The position numbers were made by a program, and so were the translations under genes. A DNA stretch of 64,000 nucleotides from an uncultured Victivallales bacterium (lineage in GTDB: Bacteria; Verrucomicrobiota; Lentisphaeria; Victivallales; UBA1829). Positions 16,857 to 24,962 of the stretch are shown here, one piece after another (position 1 is the stretch's first letter; each line of letters begins with the position of its first letter). The notes beneath the pieces are model-generated. The model was not told where the DNA came from. It saw only the letters and a program-made list of their open reading frames with translations, and ran no database searches. The stretch covers positions 20,948 through 84,947 of the forward strand of contig CAKUJH010000013.1 of the NCBI GenBank assembly GCA_934661375.1, written 5' to 3'.

Positions 16857-18815
16857 TCAGCTTTCATGGATAGCGTTGTACTGCACCATGAGCTGTTCCA
16901 GTTCCGCCGCGGATTTTTCCCATTGTTCCGTGGCGGAAGCAATATCGCATTCCAGTTCTGCCAGACGTTTCTGATTGGCGGCAAAATCAAAATTCGCCTG
17001 CGGAACCATCCACTGTTCCATCAGTTTGTCTTTTTCTGCTTCGGCGTCCGCTATGAATTTTTCCAGACGTGCCGTCTCGTTTTCCAGACGCCGTTTGTCG
17101 CGCGACAGTTCCTGACGTTTCTGGGCGCGTTCCCGCCGCTGGTCTTTTCTGGAATCGCCGGAAGACGGATTATTTTCATTGGACAGTTTGGAATTTTCCG
17201 CCGTATTCTGTTCCGCCGCAACACGTTCCATATAATAATCATATCCGCCGAGATACTGACGGACTCCATCGGGACGCATTTCCACAATGGTTTTCGCCGT
17301 GCCGCGAATGAATTCGATGTCGTGACTGACCAGACATACCGTTCCGGCAAAATTGTTGATCGCCTGCTGTAAAGCCTCGCGTGCCGCAATATCCAGGTGT
17401 GTTGTCGGTTCGTCCAGAATCAGGAAATTGGGCGGATTCACAAAGATGCGGGCGAAACAAAGACGGATTTTCTCTCCGCCGCTCAATACGGCACAGCGTT
17501 TTTCCGCACTCTCACCGGAAAAACCGAAAGAGCCGAGAATTTCCCGGATGCGCTGCGACGGAACCAGCCCGCCCGCCGCTTCCCGGACGATGTCGAACGC
17601 GCTCATTTCCGGAGTCAGCAGTTCGGCAAATTCCTGCGCCTGATAACCGGTAACCACCTTATGCCCCAGCGTGCGGGTTCCCGCAGTCAGCGGCATACGC
17701 CCCGCCAGAACTTTCAGCAGAGTGGTCTTGCCCATGCCGTTGTAACCGATGATGCCGACTTTGTCGCCGCGCTGAAGCGCCAGATTCACATGCGAAAAAA
17801 TCATGCGTTTGCCGTCATATGAAAACGAGGCATCTTCCAGCCGCACCGTTTCCGCGCCGGAATGCGGCGGATCGGGTATGCGGATCGTTCCCTTGAAATG
17901 AAGATCCTGCGGCAGATCGGCGTCTTCCAGTTTATCCAGCATTTTGATCCAGGACTGCACCTGCGCCGCTTTGGTGGCTTTGGCGCGGAACCGGTTGATA
18001 TTGCGTTCGAGTCTTTCCCGTTCACGGTCGATGTTGACCTGCGCCGCTTCCGCATGACGCTGCCGCTCCACACGTTCACGCGCGTAGTAGGAATAATTGC
18101 CCGGATACCGGGTGATATGCCCGCTGTTGACTTCCAGCGTGATGTTGGTGATGGAGTTGAGCAGGAAACGGTCATGCGAAATCATCAACAGTGTTCCTGC
18201 ATATCCTTTCAGTCGTTTCCGCAGCCATTCCACGGCGGGCGTATCCAGATAGTTCGATGGTTCGTCCAGCAGCAGGATGTCGGGTTCCGCCAGCAGTGTT
18301 TTTGCCATACAGGCGCGCATCTGCCAGCCGCCGGAAAAGTCATCCATTTTCTTTTCCAGATCGCGTTCCTGAAAACCGAGTCCCGCCAGTGCGGCGGCGG
18401 CTTTGTGTTTCAGGTCATAACCACCCTGCGCCTCAAAAGCACTTTGCAGATGCCCCAGTTCATTCAGCAGAGACGGTGAATTTTCACCGGAACCCAGCCG
18501 TTTTTCCAACGCATGAATCTGTTCGATGATGCGTCCCAGCTCCCCTTCGGCAGTACAGACAAATTCAATCAGTTTGTCTTCCGGGTCATAGTAATCCAGC
18601 TGCTGCCGAAGATAACCGAGCCGGGCTTTTTTGGGAATGACCACATCCCCTTTGTCCGGCGAAACTTCCCCGCTCAGAATCTGGAACAGCGTGGTCTTGC
18701 CGGTTCCGTTCGGACCGACAATACCGACACGCTCCCCCTGATTGATCCGGAAAGAGACATGATCGAAGATGTCCTGTTTCCCGTAACTTTTGCAGATGTC
18801 ATTGAAATCAATCAT
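16857..18815 (-). CDS. ABC-F family ATPase (Uup/YheS-like)
   Basis: 652 aa soluble protein with two ABC domains and no membrane part. First ATPase: Walker A GPNGTGKTT (about 35-43), signature FSGGWQMR, Walker B LLLDEPSNYLD. A linker rich in Arg and Glu (about 240-300) fits the P-site tRNA interaction motif region. Second ATPase: GYNGMGKTT, LSGGEKIR, LILDEPTTHLD. The C-terminus (about 545-640) is a strongly charged coiled coil as in Uup. ABC-F proteins act on ribosomes in translation quality control or antibiotic protection. It directly follows typA, another ribosome-associated GTPase gene, so this is a translation-stress pair. Confidence 0.92.
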   Translation of the reverse strand: MIDFNDICKSYGKQDIFDHVSFRINQGERVGIVGPNGTGKTTLFQILSGEVSPDKGDVVIPKKARLGYLRQQLDYYDPEDKLIEFVCTAEGELGRIIEQIHALEKRLGSGENSPSLLNELGHLQSAFEAQGGYDLKHKAAAALAGLGFQERDLEKKMDDFSGGWQMRACMAKTLLAEPDILLLDEPSNYLDTPAVEWLRKRLKGYAGTLLMISHDRFLLNSITNITLEVNSGHITRYPGNYSYYARERVERQRHAEAAQVNIDRERERLERNINRFRAKATKAAQVQSWIKMLDKLEDADLPQDLHFKGTIRIPDPPHSGAETVRLEDASFSYDGKRMIFSHVNLALQRGDKVGIIGYNGMGKTTLLKVLAGRMPLTAGTRTLGHKVVTGYQAQEFAELLTPEMSAFDIVREAAGGLVPSQRIREILGSFGFSGESAEKRCAVLSGGEKIRLCFARIFVNPPNFLILDEPTTHLDIAAREALQQAINNFAGTVCLVSHDIEFIRGTAKTIVEMRPDGVRQYLGGYDYYMERVAAEQNTAENSKLSNENNPSSGDSRKDQRRERAQKRQELSRDKRRLENETARLEKFIADAEAEKDKLMEQWMVPQANFDFAANQKRLAELECDIASATEQWEKSAAELEQLMVQYNAIHES

Positions 18816-18845
18816 GGGGTGCGTTCCTGTCTGATATGCGCTGCG

Positions 18846-20681
18846 TCAGTTTCCGCCGTTTTCCGCTTTCGCTGCGGCGGCCTTGGCGTAACGGATTTTC
18901 TTGCGTTCCATTTCCGTCAGATATTTTTTGCGCAGACGAATGCTCTTGGGCGTAACTTCCACATATTCATCGTCGGCGATATATTCCAGGGCTTCTTCGA
19001 GGCTCATTTTGGACGGAGGAGCCACATGGACATAATGGTCGGATCCGGCGGCGCGCATGTTGGAAAGTTTTTTGGCTCGCTGCACATTGACTTCGATATC
19101 GCCTTCCTTGCAGTGTTCGCCCACAATCATGCCTTCATAGCAGTCTTCCCCGGCACCGACAAAGAACGTGCCGCGTCCCTGCAGACCTTCCAGAGCGTAC
19201 TGAACGGATTTTCCGCTCGCCATACTGATCATGACCCCGTTGATCCGCTGCGGGATGTCGCCTTTGAGCGGTTCGTAATGGTCAAACAGATGCGACATGA
19301 TCGCTTCGCCGGAAGTAACGTTCATGATTTTGGTCCGCAGACCGATCAGTCCGCGGGTCGGGATATAGAACTGAACCAGCTGACGGCTGGCGTGGGGTTC
19401 CATGCTGATCATTTCACCGCGGCGCATACCGACCTGTTCAATAACCTTGCCCGCCGAGCCGTCGGGGGCGTCGATGGTGAGCAGTTCGACCGGCTCACAT
19501 TTTCTGCCGTCAATTTCCTTGACAATGACATGCGGCTGGGAAATCATGAGTTCATAGCCTTCACGCCGCATGTTTTCAATCAGAATGGAGATATGCAGAA
19601 CGCCGCGTCCGCTGACGTTGAACGAATCCGGACCGAGCTGCACCACACGCAACGCCACGTCGCGTTCCGCTTCCTTGAGCAGACGTTCCTTGATGTGCCG
19701 GCTGCTGATGAATTTGCCTTCCTGTCCGAACAGCGGAGAATCGTTGACCATGAATGTCATGGACAGCGTCGGTTCGTCGATGGCAATCGGGGGCAGCGGC
19801 TGCGGATCCGCCACACTGGCAATGGTATCGCTGATGTCGATGTTTTCCACACCGACCAGCGCACAGATGTCGCCGCAGCGGACTTCCGGCACGGCTTTGC
19901 GGGTAATGCCTTCAAAAGTGAAAAGCTGTTTGATCTGCGCCGGTTTGGAAGTACCGTCGCGTTTGATGATGACCGCCGGTTCGTTGATTTTGAGAATTCC
20001 GCGGTGAACCCGGCCAATGCCGATACGTCCGACATAATCATTGTAGTCCAGGGTGGAAACCTGAATCTGAACCGGACCGTCGTTGAACGACGCGGGGGGA
20101 ATATATTTCAGAATGGCGTCCATCAGCGGCAGGATCGAATCATGTTTGCCATTCTTGAGATCTTCAGTTGCCCAGCCGTCGCGTCCGCTGGCATAAAGCA
20201 CGGGGAAATCCAGCTGATCTTCGGAAGCGTTGAGGTCGATAAACAAATCAAACACTTTGTTCAGAACTTCATCGGGGCGGGCGTCGGGACGGTCGATCTT
20301 GTTGATGATGACCACCGGTTTGAGATTGAGTTTGAGCGCCTTGTCCAGCACGAAACGGGTCTGCGGCAGAGGTCCTTCCGCTGAATCGACCAGCAGCAGC
20401 ACACCGTCCGCCATATTCAGCACACGTTCCACCTGACCGCCGAAGTCGCTGTGCCCCGGAGTGTCGATGATATTGATTTTGCAGTCTTTATAAGTAACGC
20501 TGATGTTTTTGGCGAGAATGGTAATGCCGCGTTCCCGTTCAATGTCATTATTGTCCAGGAAACATTCCTGCATTTCCTGATTGTCACGGAAGATTTTCGC
20601 CTGTTTGATGATCTGGTCCACCAGGGTCGTTTTCCCGTGGTCGACGTGCGCGATAATCGCGATGTTTCTGATTTCCTGCAT
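18846..20681 (-). CDS. typA: Ribosome-associated translational GTPase TypA/BipA
   Basis: 611 aa from the ATG at 20681; the frame runs 22 codons further but only MQEIRNIAIIAHVDHGKTT matches the family start. G motifs: AHVDHGKTT (P-loop), RGITI, DTPGHSDFGGQV and NKIDRPDARPDE. The EF-G-like domains II, III and V follow, then the TypA-specific C-terminal domain (YIADDEYVEVTPKSIRLRKKYL). Role: GTPase needed for ribosome assembly and stress adaptation. It is the first gene of a five-gene minus-strand unit with its own promoter at 20719-20747. Confidence 0.96.
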   Translation of the reverse strand: MQEIRNIAIIAHVDHGKTTLVDQIIKQAKIFRDNQEMQECFLDNNDIERERGITILAKNISVTYKDCKINIIDTPGHSDFGGQVERVLNMADGVLLLVDSAEGPLPQTRFVLDKALKLNLKPVVIINKIDRPDARPDEVLNKVFDLFIDLNASEDQLDFPVLYASGRDGWATEDLKNGKHDSILPLMDAILKYIPPASFNDGPVQIQVSTLDYNDYVGRIGIGRVHRGILKINEPAVIIKRDGTSKPAQIKQLFTFEGITRKAVPEVRCGDICALVGVENIDISDTIASVADPQPLPPIAIDEPTLSMTFMVNDSPLFGQEGKFISSRHIKERLLKEAERDVALRVVQLGPDSFNVSGRGVLHISILIENMRREGYELMISQPHVIVKEIDGRKCEPVELLTIDAPDGSAGKVIEQVGMRRGEMISMEPHASRQLVQFYIPTRGLIGLRTKIMNVTSGEAIMSHLFDHYEPLKGDIPQRINGVMISMASGKSVQYALEGLQGRGTFFVGAGEDCYEGMIVGEHCKEGDIEVNVQRAKKLSNMRAAGSDHYVHVAPPSKMSLEEALEYIADDEYVEVTPKSIRLRKKYLTEMERKKIRYAKAAAAKAENGGN

Positions 20682-20718
20682 AATTTTTGTTTTTCCTCTG
20701 CTATTACGATAACTTATT

Positions 20719-20747
20719 AATATAGCACAGCCAGGAGAAAAAAACAA
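20719..20747 (-). promoter_or_regulatory. Promoter of typA unit
   Basis: Minus strand: -35 TTGTTT (20747-20742), 17-base spacer, -10 TATATT (20724-20719), about 38 bases before the typA ATG. Confidence 0.5.
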
Positions 20748-20774
20748 GAAAAAAGGCGGTTTTTTATAAAATTT

Positions 20775-20810
20775 TGCACCTGCCGGTGAAAGTTTCCTCC
20801 GGCAGGTGCA
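20775..20810 (-). terminator. Hairpin terminator after GH35 gene
   Basis: Perfect 12-bp arms TGCACCTGCCGG / CCGGCAGGTGCA with a 12-base loop. On the minus strand the stem is followed by AAAATTTTATAAAAAA, so the T-tract is short and the terminator is imperfect on sequence grounds. Confidence 0.65.
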
Positions 20811-20830
20811 GTTTCAGACAGTCCGTTCAA

Positions 20831-22612
20831 TCAGTTCTGCCCGGCATCGCCCAGATCCGGCTCTGCGGAAAACGGAATTGCGGCGGAATCCAGTTTCTCC
20901 AGCTCGAACACCACAATTTCATTGCGTCCCGGTTTCAGCAGCGGGGACGGCACATAGAGCCGTTTCTGCGGACCGCGCTTCCAGTAACGCCCGATATTGA
21001 ACCCGTTGATCCAGATGACGCCTTTCTCGCCCGGTGTTTCAATGAAAGTTTCGCCGATCTCCGAAACCTCAAAACTGCCCCGATGGAAAGCGGCGCAGCC
21101 GGGAGCCGCATTGAATGTTCCGTAGTTCAGTTTCGGCGGATTGGTCAGCGGCAGTGTGCGGTACTCCCAGCCGCCGGTCTGAATCTGGAATTCCAGGGCA
21201 ACAAATCCGGCAATCCCCTTGCGGTCAAGTCCGACATACGGTCCGTAATTGATGCGTCCGCAGTTTTCCACCAGCAGTTCGAGATCAACGCCTTCCGGAC
21301 CGCAGGTAATCATGAACGGGTCCTGTCCGTCCGGACGCCAGCGATACCCCTGATACTTTCCGTTGAGATAGACCTGCGCATAATCGTTGACCTGAAACAG
21401 GCGCAGTCCGATAGGAACAGTCAGAGGACCCGCAAGGTGTCTGCGGTAATAGATGAATCCGGTCGTGTCCGGTGCAAGTTCTTCCATCGTGGGCGGAATA
21501 TCTGCCTTGCCTTCCTGATGCGTGATTTCCGGAAGTGCTGTCGACAGCGGAAGCGTTTCTGTAAGGCAAACTGGACTCGGCACACACTTTTTCGACGGTG
21601 TAACCGGACGAATCTTCGCGCCGGTGCAATCTGCAATCAGTTTCTGGAACGCCTCAAACTTCGGAGCTGGATCACCGGCTTCACTCAAGGGGGCGTCATA
21701 GTCGTAACTCGTGGTTGTCGGGGCATAATCCGTCAGAAAGTTTCCGTTCGCGCCTGCCGTGAAGCCGAAATTGGTGCCGCCGTGGAACATATACATATTG
21801 ACATGAGCACCGGAATTCAGGATCGTTTTCAATTCCTCTACGGCACTCTCCGCATTGCGGTCATGATGCTGTTCGCCCCAATGGTCAAACCAGCCGAGCC
21901 ACCATTCCATGCAGAAGTCCGGTCCTTTCGGCTGATAAGTGCGGACCCGTTCAAAATTCGAAAGGCTGGCACTGCCGAAATTGGCTGTGGTCAGACAGCC
22001 GGGACAGCGTCCGCCGTTGAGATAATGATTGCTGTCCGCTCCGTCGCTCGTGAACAGTATTGTCCGGTCAAAGCCTTCGCGAATCATCAGATCGCGGATA
22101 TATTTCAGATATTCCGTGTCACAGCCGTAAGAGCCGTATTCATTTTCAACCTGCGCGGCAATGATGTTTCCGCCATTGCAGAGAAGATGTTTGCGCAAAC
22201 GGGGAAACAGTTGTTTGAAATAACGTTCAACCGCGTCCAGATAAGGTTTGTTTTTTACCCGCAGACGGATTCCGGGAACCGCCGCCAGCCAGCCGGGAAA
22301 TCCGCCGTTTTCCCATTCCGCACAAATATACGGTCCGGGACGGACGATCGCATAGAGACCGCGTTCTGCGGCAAGGTCCAGAAACCGTTCGAAATCCAGA
22401 ATCCCGGTAAAATCAAACTGTCCCGGTGCCGGTTCATGAAGATTCCAGCAGAAATAAGTTTCGATTGCATTCAAGCCGCAGGCAACAGCTTTGTCAAGAC
22501 GGTCTTCCCAAAGCCCCGGATGCACCCGGAAGTAATGAATGGCTCCGGAAATAATCCGGACGGTTTTTCCGTCAATCAGAAATTGACCGTCTTGAATCAC
22601 AGCATTGGACAT
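20831..22612 (-). CDS. Glycoside hydrolase family 35 beta-galactosidase
   Basis: 593 aa from the ATG at 22612, chosen because GAGGAG lies 8 bases upstream and MSNAVIQDGQFLIDGKTVR is the usual GH35 start; the open frame begins 51 codons earlier. Retaining enzyme releasing terminal beta-galactose. Motifs: SGAIHYFRVHPGLWEDRL, RPGPYICAEWENGGFPGWL at about 115-133, acid/base Glu in VENEYGSYG at about 156, nucleophile Glu in CMEWWLGWFDHWGE at about 232. Two jelly-roll regions make up the C-terminus (GVIWINGFNIGRYWKRGPQ). No signal peptide, so probably cytoplasmic and acting on imported oligosaccharides. Stands alone between a terminator and hipA. Confidence 0.93.
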   Translation of the reverse strand: MSNAVIQDGQFLIDGKTVRIISGAIHYFRVHPGLWEDRLDKAVACGLNAIETYFCWNLHEPAPGQFDFTGILDFERFLDLAAERGLYAIVRPGPYICAEWENGGFPGWLAAVPGIRLRVKNKPYLDAVERYFKQLFPRLRKHLLCNGGNIIAAQVENEYGSYGCDTEYLKYIRDLMIREGFDRTILFTSDGADSNHYLNGGRCPGCLTTANFGSASLSNFERVRTYQPKGPDFCMEWWLGWFDHWGEQHHDRNAESAVEELKTILNSGAHVNMYMFHGGTNFGFTAGANGNFLTDYAPTTTSYDYDAPLSEAGDPAPKFEAFQKLIADCTGAKIRPVTPSKKCVPSPVCLTETLPLSTALPEITHQEGKADIPPTMEELAPDTTGFIYYRRHLAGPLTVPIGLRLFQVNDYAQVYLNGKYQGYRWRPDGQDPFMITCGPEGVDLELLVENCGRINYGPYVGLDRKGIAGFVALEFQIQTGGWEYRTLPLTNPPKLNYGTFNAAPGCAAFHRGSFEVSEIGETFIETPGEKGVIWINGFNIGRYWKRGPQKRLYVPSPLLKPGRNEIVVFELEKLDSAAIPFSAEPDLGDAGQN

Positions 22613-22730
22613 AATAAAACTCCTCGCAATGGAAATTCTTCCTGTATTTATCAAAGATTTATAATGCGGTTTCATGAGACAAGCCGAAAAAATGCTTACT
22701 TTCCGCAATAAAAATCCCGGCGAAAGTGTT

Positions 22731-22758
22731 ACTATAACGGCAAACAACGTTTTTTCAA
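22731..22758 (-). promoter_or_regulatory. Candidate promoter of GH35 gene
   Basis: Minus strand: -35 TTGAAA (22758-22753), 16-base spacer, -10 TATAGT (22736-22731). It implies a leader of about 110 bases. Confidence 0.4.
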
Positions 22759-22842
22759 GCCGCATCTGTCAAAAAACAGCGGGAGTGCGCAGTAAAGTCA
22801 AATGCACTATTTCTCTCAAACTTTCACAAGGAGCATTTATCT

Positions 22843-24093
22843 TTACTGCTCACATTGAAGGATTTGGCTGCACAGCCGCCCGATTTCCCAGACAATCCTT
22901 TCGTAAACCGGAGATGGGTGCAGTGCATTCAATTCACCGCATAAGGTTTTTGCTTTTTCCGGCAGCATGGACGCCAATTCCAGCAGTTCGGTCAAAATCA
23001 TTTTTGAATTCAAATTACATTTGACAGCCATTGTCTTGAAATGAGACTGTGTCATTTGTCCCATGCGGTTTTCACCACCGATTTTCATGGCAAAACATTT
23101 GCTCATATTGTCATAAATCATAGTGGAAAGGAGATCATATGCAGGGGCAAACGCTGGTCTGCCGTTTCGATATAGGACGGCATAATTTTTTGCATGTGCA
23201 TCGCAATTTCCGATGAGGAAATTAAAAATCACGAGCCGAATAAAATGTATGCGATCCATTGCCGGCATGTGCATCTGCGACATTTTTTCAATGCATTCCT
23301 CAATTCCCGGTCCACCATCTTCCTGATACTTTAATTTTGGCGAAATATTCAGGACCTGACAGAAATCCTCCTGATGCAAGCGATATGTTACTTCGTTTTT
23401 CTTCACTCGGTCAAAACGCTCAACAACGTAGAAATCTTCCTCATTCAAGTGCAAGATGAAACATTCCGCTACCGGAATTCTGCAGATTTTTGCCAGTTTC
23501 ATGCAAAAAAATTCGTTGTAAACAGAATCGGGAATCCCTGTAATGGCAGGCTTGATGATATGCGTGGAAGGAGTTCCGTATAACGGCAGAGACACCGTTC
23601 CCGCGTTGACACATGCGACCAGTTTTTCCTGCGATCCTGCACCGGAAATCCGAACACCTTCATCTCCGGCATCCAGAGGACAAAGAGCCAGATTATCAAG
23701 AATTGCATATGCCTCGGAGTCCGACAATGTTCGATAGACCGGCTTCGTCAAAGCGGCTGGTACATTGCCTGCCGGATAAAAAGAGACTGCTCCGGCACAA
23801 TCGGCACCAATGCGTTTCAGCAGACCGAAGGTGTTGTCAGGAGATGTCCCAAGCACCATGGCAATAGCATTGCGCATCCGTTCGTCCGGCAGTAAATTGG
23901 AAAAGAAATTTTCCAACACAGGATCAGTGAATTCCATATCCTTCAGCGGCAAGCTCTGCGACAGCGGATAAGCGGAAGGGTCATTCAGAAATTCAGGAGA
24001 ATAGCGGAACGACATCACTCCATTGGTTTCAGAAAGTTTTCCTATTCTTGTTTCATTCAGAAAAACATCCAGTTCATCGTGCAGTTTGGCCAT
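22843..24093 (-). CDS. hipA: HipA-type serine/threonine kinase toxin
   Basis: 416 aa toxin kinase of a type II toxin-antitoxin pair. In E. coli HipA phosphorylates glutamyl-tRNA synthetase and induces persistence. Seen here: the N-terminal couple_hipA region (LDVFLNETRIGKL, FSNLLPDERMRNA), the HipA core SGAGSQEKLVAC, the ATP-binding lysine strand THIIKPA, the catalytic NCDAHAKNYAV at about 297 and the metal-binding APAYDLLST. Both kinase aspartates are present, so activity is plausible. The ATG is three bases after the hipB stop, implying coupled translation. Length is slightly below E. coli HipA (440). Confidence 0.92.
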   Translation of the reverse strand: MAKLHDELDVFLNETRIGKLSETNGVMSFRYSPEFLNDPSAYPLSQSLPLKDMEFTDPVLENFFSNLLPDERMRNAIAMVLGTSPDNTFGLLKRIGADCAGAVSFYPAGNVPAALTKPVYRTLSDSEAYAILDNLALCPLDAGDEGVRISGAGSQEKLVACVNAGTVSLPLYGTPSTHIIKPAITGIPDSVYNEFFCMKLAKICRIPVAECFILHLNEEDFYVVERFDRVKKNEVTYRLHQEDFCQVLNISPKLKYQEDGGPGIEECIEKMSQMHMPAMDRIHFIRLVIFNFLIGNCDAHAKNYAVLYRNGRPAFAPAYDLLSTMIYDNMSKCFAMKIGGENRMGQMTQSHFKTMAVKCNLNSKMILTELLELASMLPEKAKTLCGELNALHPSPVYERIVWEIGRLCSQILQCEQ

Positions 24094-24096
24094 TCA

Positions 24097-24327
24097 TCAC
24101 TCCTTGTCATAAGGGCTATGGATATATACGCAGACACCAAGTGCCGAAAGAACCCGCAGCGTTTTTCCAAGATGACAAGTCTCCTTGCCGTTTTCCAAAT
24201 CTCCGACAAAGCGGATGCCGGTATTGGCAAGCCCCGCCAACTGCGCCTGAGTAACTTTCTGAGCCTTGCGCAATTCCCGAACCCGCGCTCCGAGTTCCGC
24301 ACTGGTCAACAGTTCTTTGTCTTTCAT
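24097..24327 (-). CDS. hipB: HipB-type antitoxin, XRE-family DNA-binding protein
   Basis: 76 aa helix-turn-helix protein (LGARVRELRKAQKVTQAQLA, FVGDLENGKETCHLGKTLRV) ending in a short tail, the size and layout of HipB. It should neutralise HipA and repress the operon. The gene lies immediately before hipA, is preceded by GGAG, and its promoter is flanked by two copies of a palindrome (24352-24363 and 24403-24414), the expected targets of this protein. Confidence 0.93.
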   Translation of the reverse strand: MKDKELLTSAELGARVRELRKAQKVTQAQLAGLANTGIRFVGDLENGKETCHLGKTLRVLSALGVCVYIHSPYDKE

Positions 24328-24351
24328 ATTTTTCTCCAGAGACTGATTTCT

Positions 24352-24363
24352 TACCGTTCGGTA
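24352..24363. promoter_or_regulatory. hipBA operator 1
   Basis: TACCG-TT-CGGTA, a perfect 5-bp inverted repeat between the -10 box and the hipB start. It is embedded in TTTCTTACCGTTCGG, a 15-base string repeated exactly at operator 2. Confidence 0.72.
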
Positions 24364-24365
24364 TT

Positions 24366-24393
24366 AATATAACTCTGTATTGCCAAAAATCAA
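24366..24393 (-). promoter_or_regulatory. hipBA promoter
   Basis: Minus strand: -35 TTGATT (24393-24388), 16-base spacer, -10 TATATT (24371-24366). It lies exactly between the two operator copies, so bound HipB at both sites would enclose the promoter. Confidence 0.68.
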
Positions 24394-24402
24394 GCTTTTT
24401 CT

Positions 24403-24414
24403 TACCGTTCGGGA
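24403..24414. promoter_or_regulatory. hipBA operator 2
   Basis: TACCG-TT-CGGGA, one mismatch from operator 1 and in the same orientation, 51 bases away (about five helical turns), just upstream of the -35 box. Confidence 0.7.
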
Positions 24415-24476
24415 ATAATTTATAAAAATTCATAAAAACAAGGAGCATGGCAAACTTTGTCTATAATCATATTTAC

Positions 24477-24519
24477 CAAAAAACCGGACGCGGCATTTTT
24501 CATGCGGTCCGGTTTTTTT
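24477..24519 (-). terminator. Rho-independent terminator after ferritin-like gene
   Basis: Arms AAACCGGAC (24481-24489) and GTCCGGTTT (24507-24515) with further A/T pairs. T-runs follow on both strands, so it also insulates hipBA from upstream transcription. Confidence 0.85.
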
Positions 24520-24534
24520 GAAAAAAATCAGCGG

Positions 24535-24840
24535 TTATTTCTGAAATTTCTTCAGCATCTCCTCCACTTCTTCCGCGCCGCGGCAATAGAAACCTTTTTC
24601 CGACGGCTCCAATTCATGCAGCAGACGCAGAAATTCCCCGACATGAACCCGCTCCTCGTCGGCAATGTCCTTGAGAACCGTTTGAGTGCGCTTGCAGTCC
24701 GTGGAATCATACAGCTGCATGTAGAGTCCGATTGCTTCGTACTCCGCGGCAATCATGAAACGGATCGCACGAATCAATTCTTCCTGTGTCAATTTGGTTC
24801 CGGCTTTCGCCGACGGCAATGATGTACAGAATTCAGGCAT
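24535..24840 (-). CDS. Short ferritin-like diiron protein (encapsulated-ferritin type fold)
   Basis: 101 aa with only two main helices. Iron ligands fit the pattern Glu33 ... Glu63-x-x-His66 (AAEYEAIGLY and DEERVHV), which matches the Glu32/Glu62/His65 set I recall for encapsulated ferritin (EncFtn) with a shift of one. A two-helix protein must pair with another subunit to build the four-helix iron site. The tail (EEVEEMLKKFQK) does not look like an encapsulin targeting peptide and no encapsulin shell gene is in the window. Likely iron storage or oxidative-stress role. It follows queA after 122 bases that hold a hairpin. Alternative: generic rubrerythrin-like protein. Confidence 0.72.
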   Translation of the reverse strand: MPEFCTSLPSAKAGTKLTQEELIRAIRFMIAAEYEAIGLYMQLYDSTDCKRTQTVLKDIADEERVHVGEFLRLLHELEPSEKGFYCRGAEEVEEMLKKFQK

Positions 24841-24865
24841 GGTCTATCCCCCCTCTTTTTTGATG

Positions 24866-24890
24866 AGACGTTTCTGGTGCGGAAACGTCT
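24866..24890 (-). other. Leader hairpin between queA and the ferritin-like gene
   Basis: Perfect arms AGACGTTTC / GAAACGTCT with a 7-base loop. It lies 26 bases before the ferritin-like start and has no T-tract on either strand, so it is not a standard terminator. It could slow read-through or shape the ribosome site (GAGGGGGG) just after it. Confidence 0.45.
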
Positions 24891-24962
24891 TCCCCCTTTA
24901 CAGATATGCACCGGGAGTAAAGACATGCCGGACAGCGGAAAAGTTCCGTCGTTTCTGTTTTT

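Noticed and set aside
18513..20384. 623-codon frame antisense to typA, and similar 645-codon frame at 20774-22711 opposite GH35
   Set aside because: Both mirror strongly conserved genes; low-complexity His/Phe/Arg composition indicates non-coding shadow.
22613..22842. tRNA or small RNA between GH35 and hipA
   Set aside because: No cloverleaf, CCA or paired arms; only a promoter-like pair was supportable.
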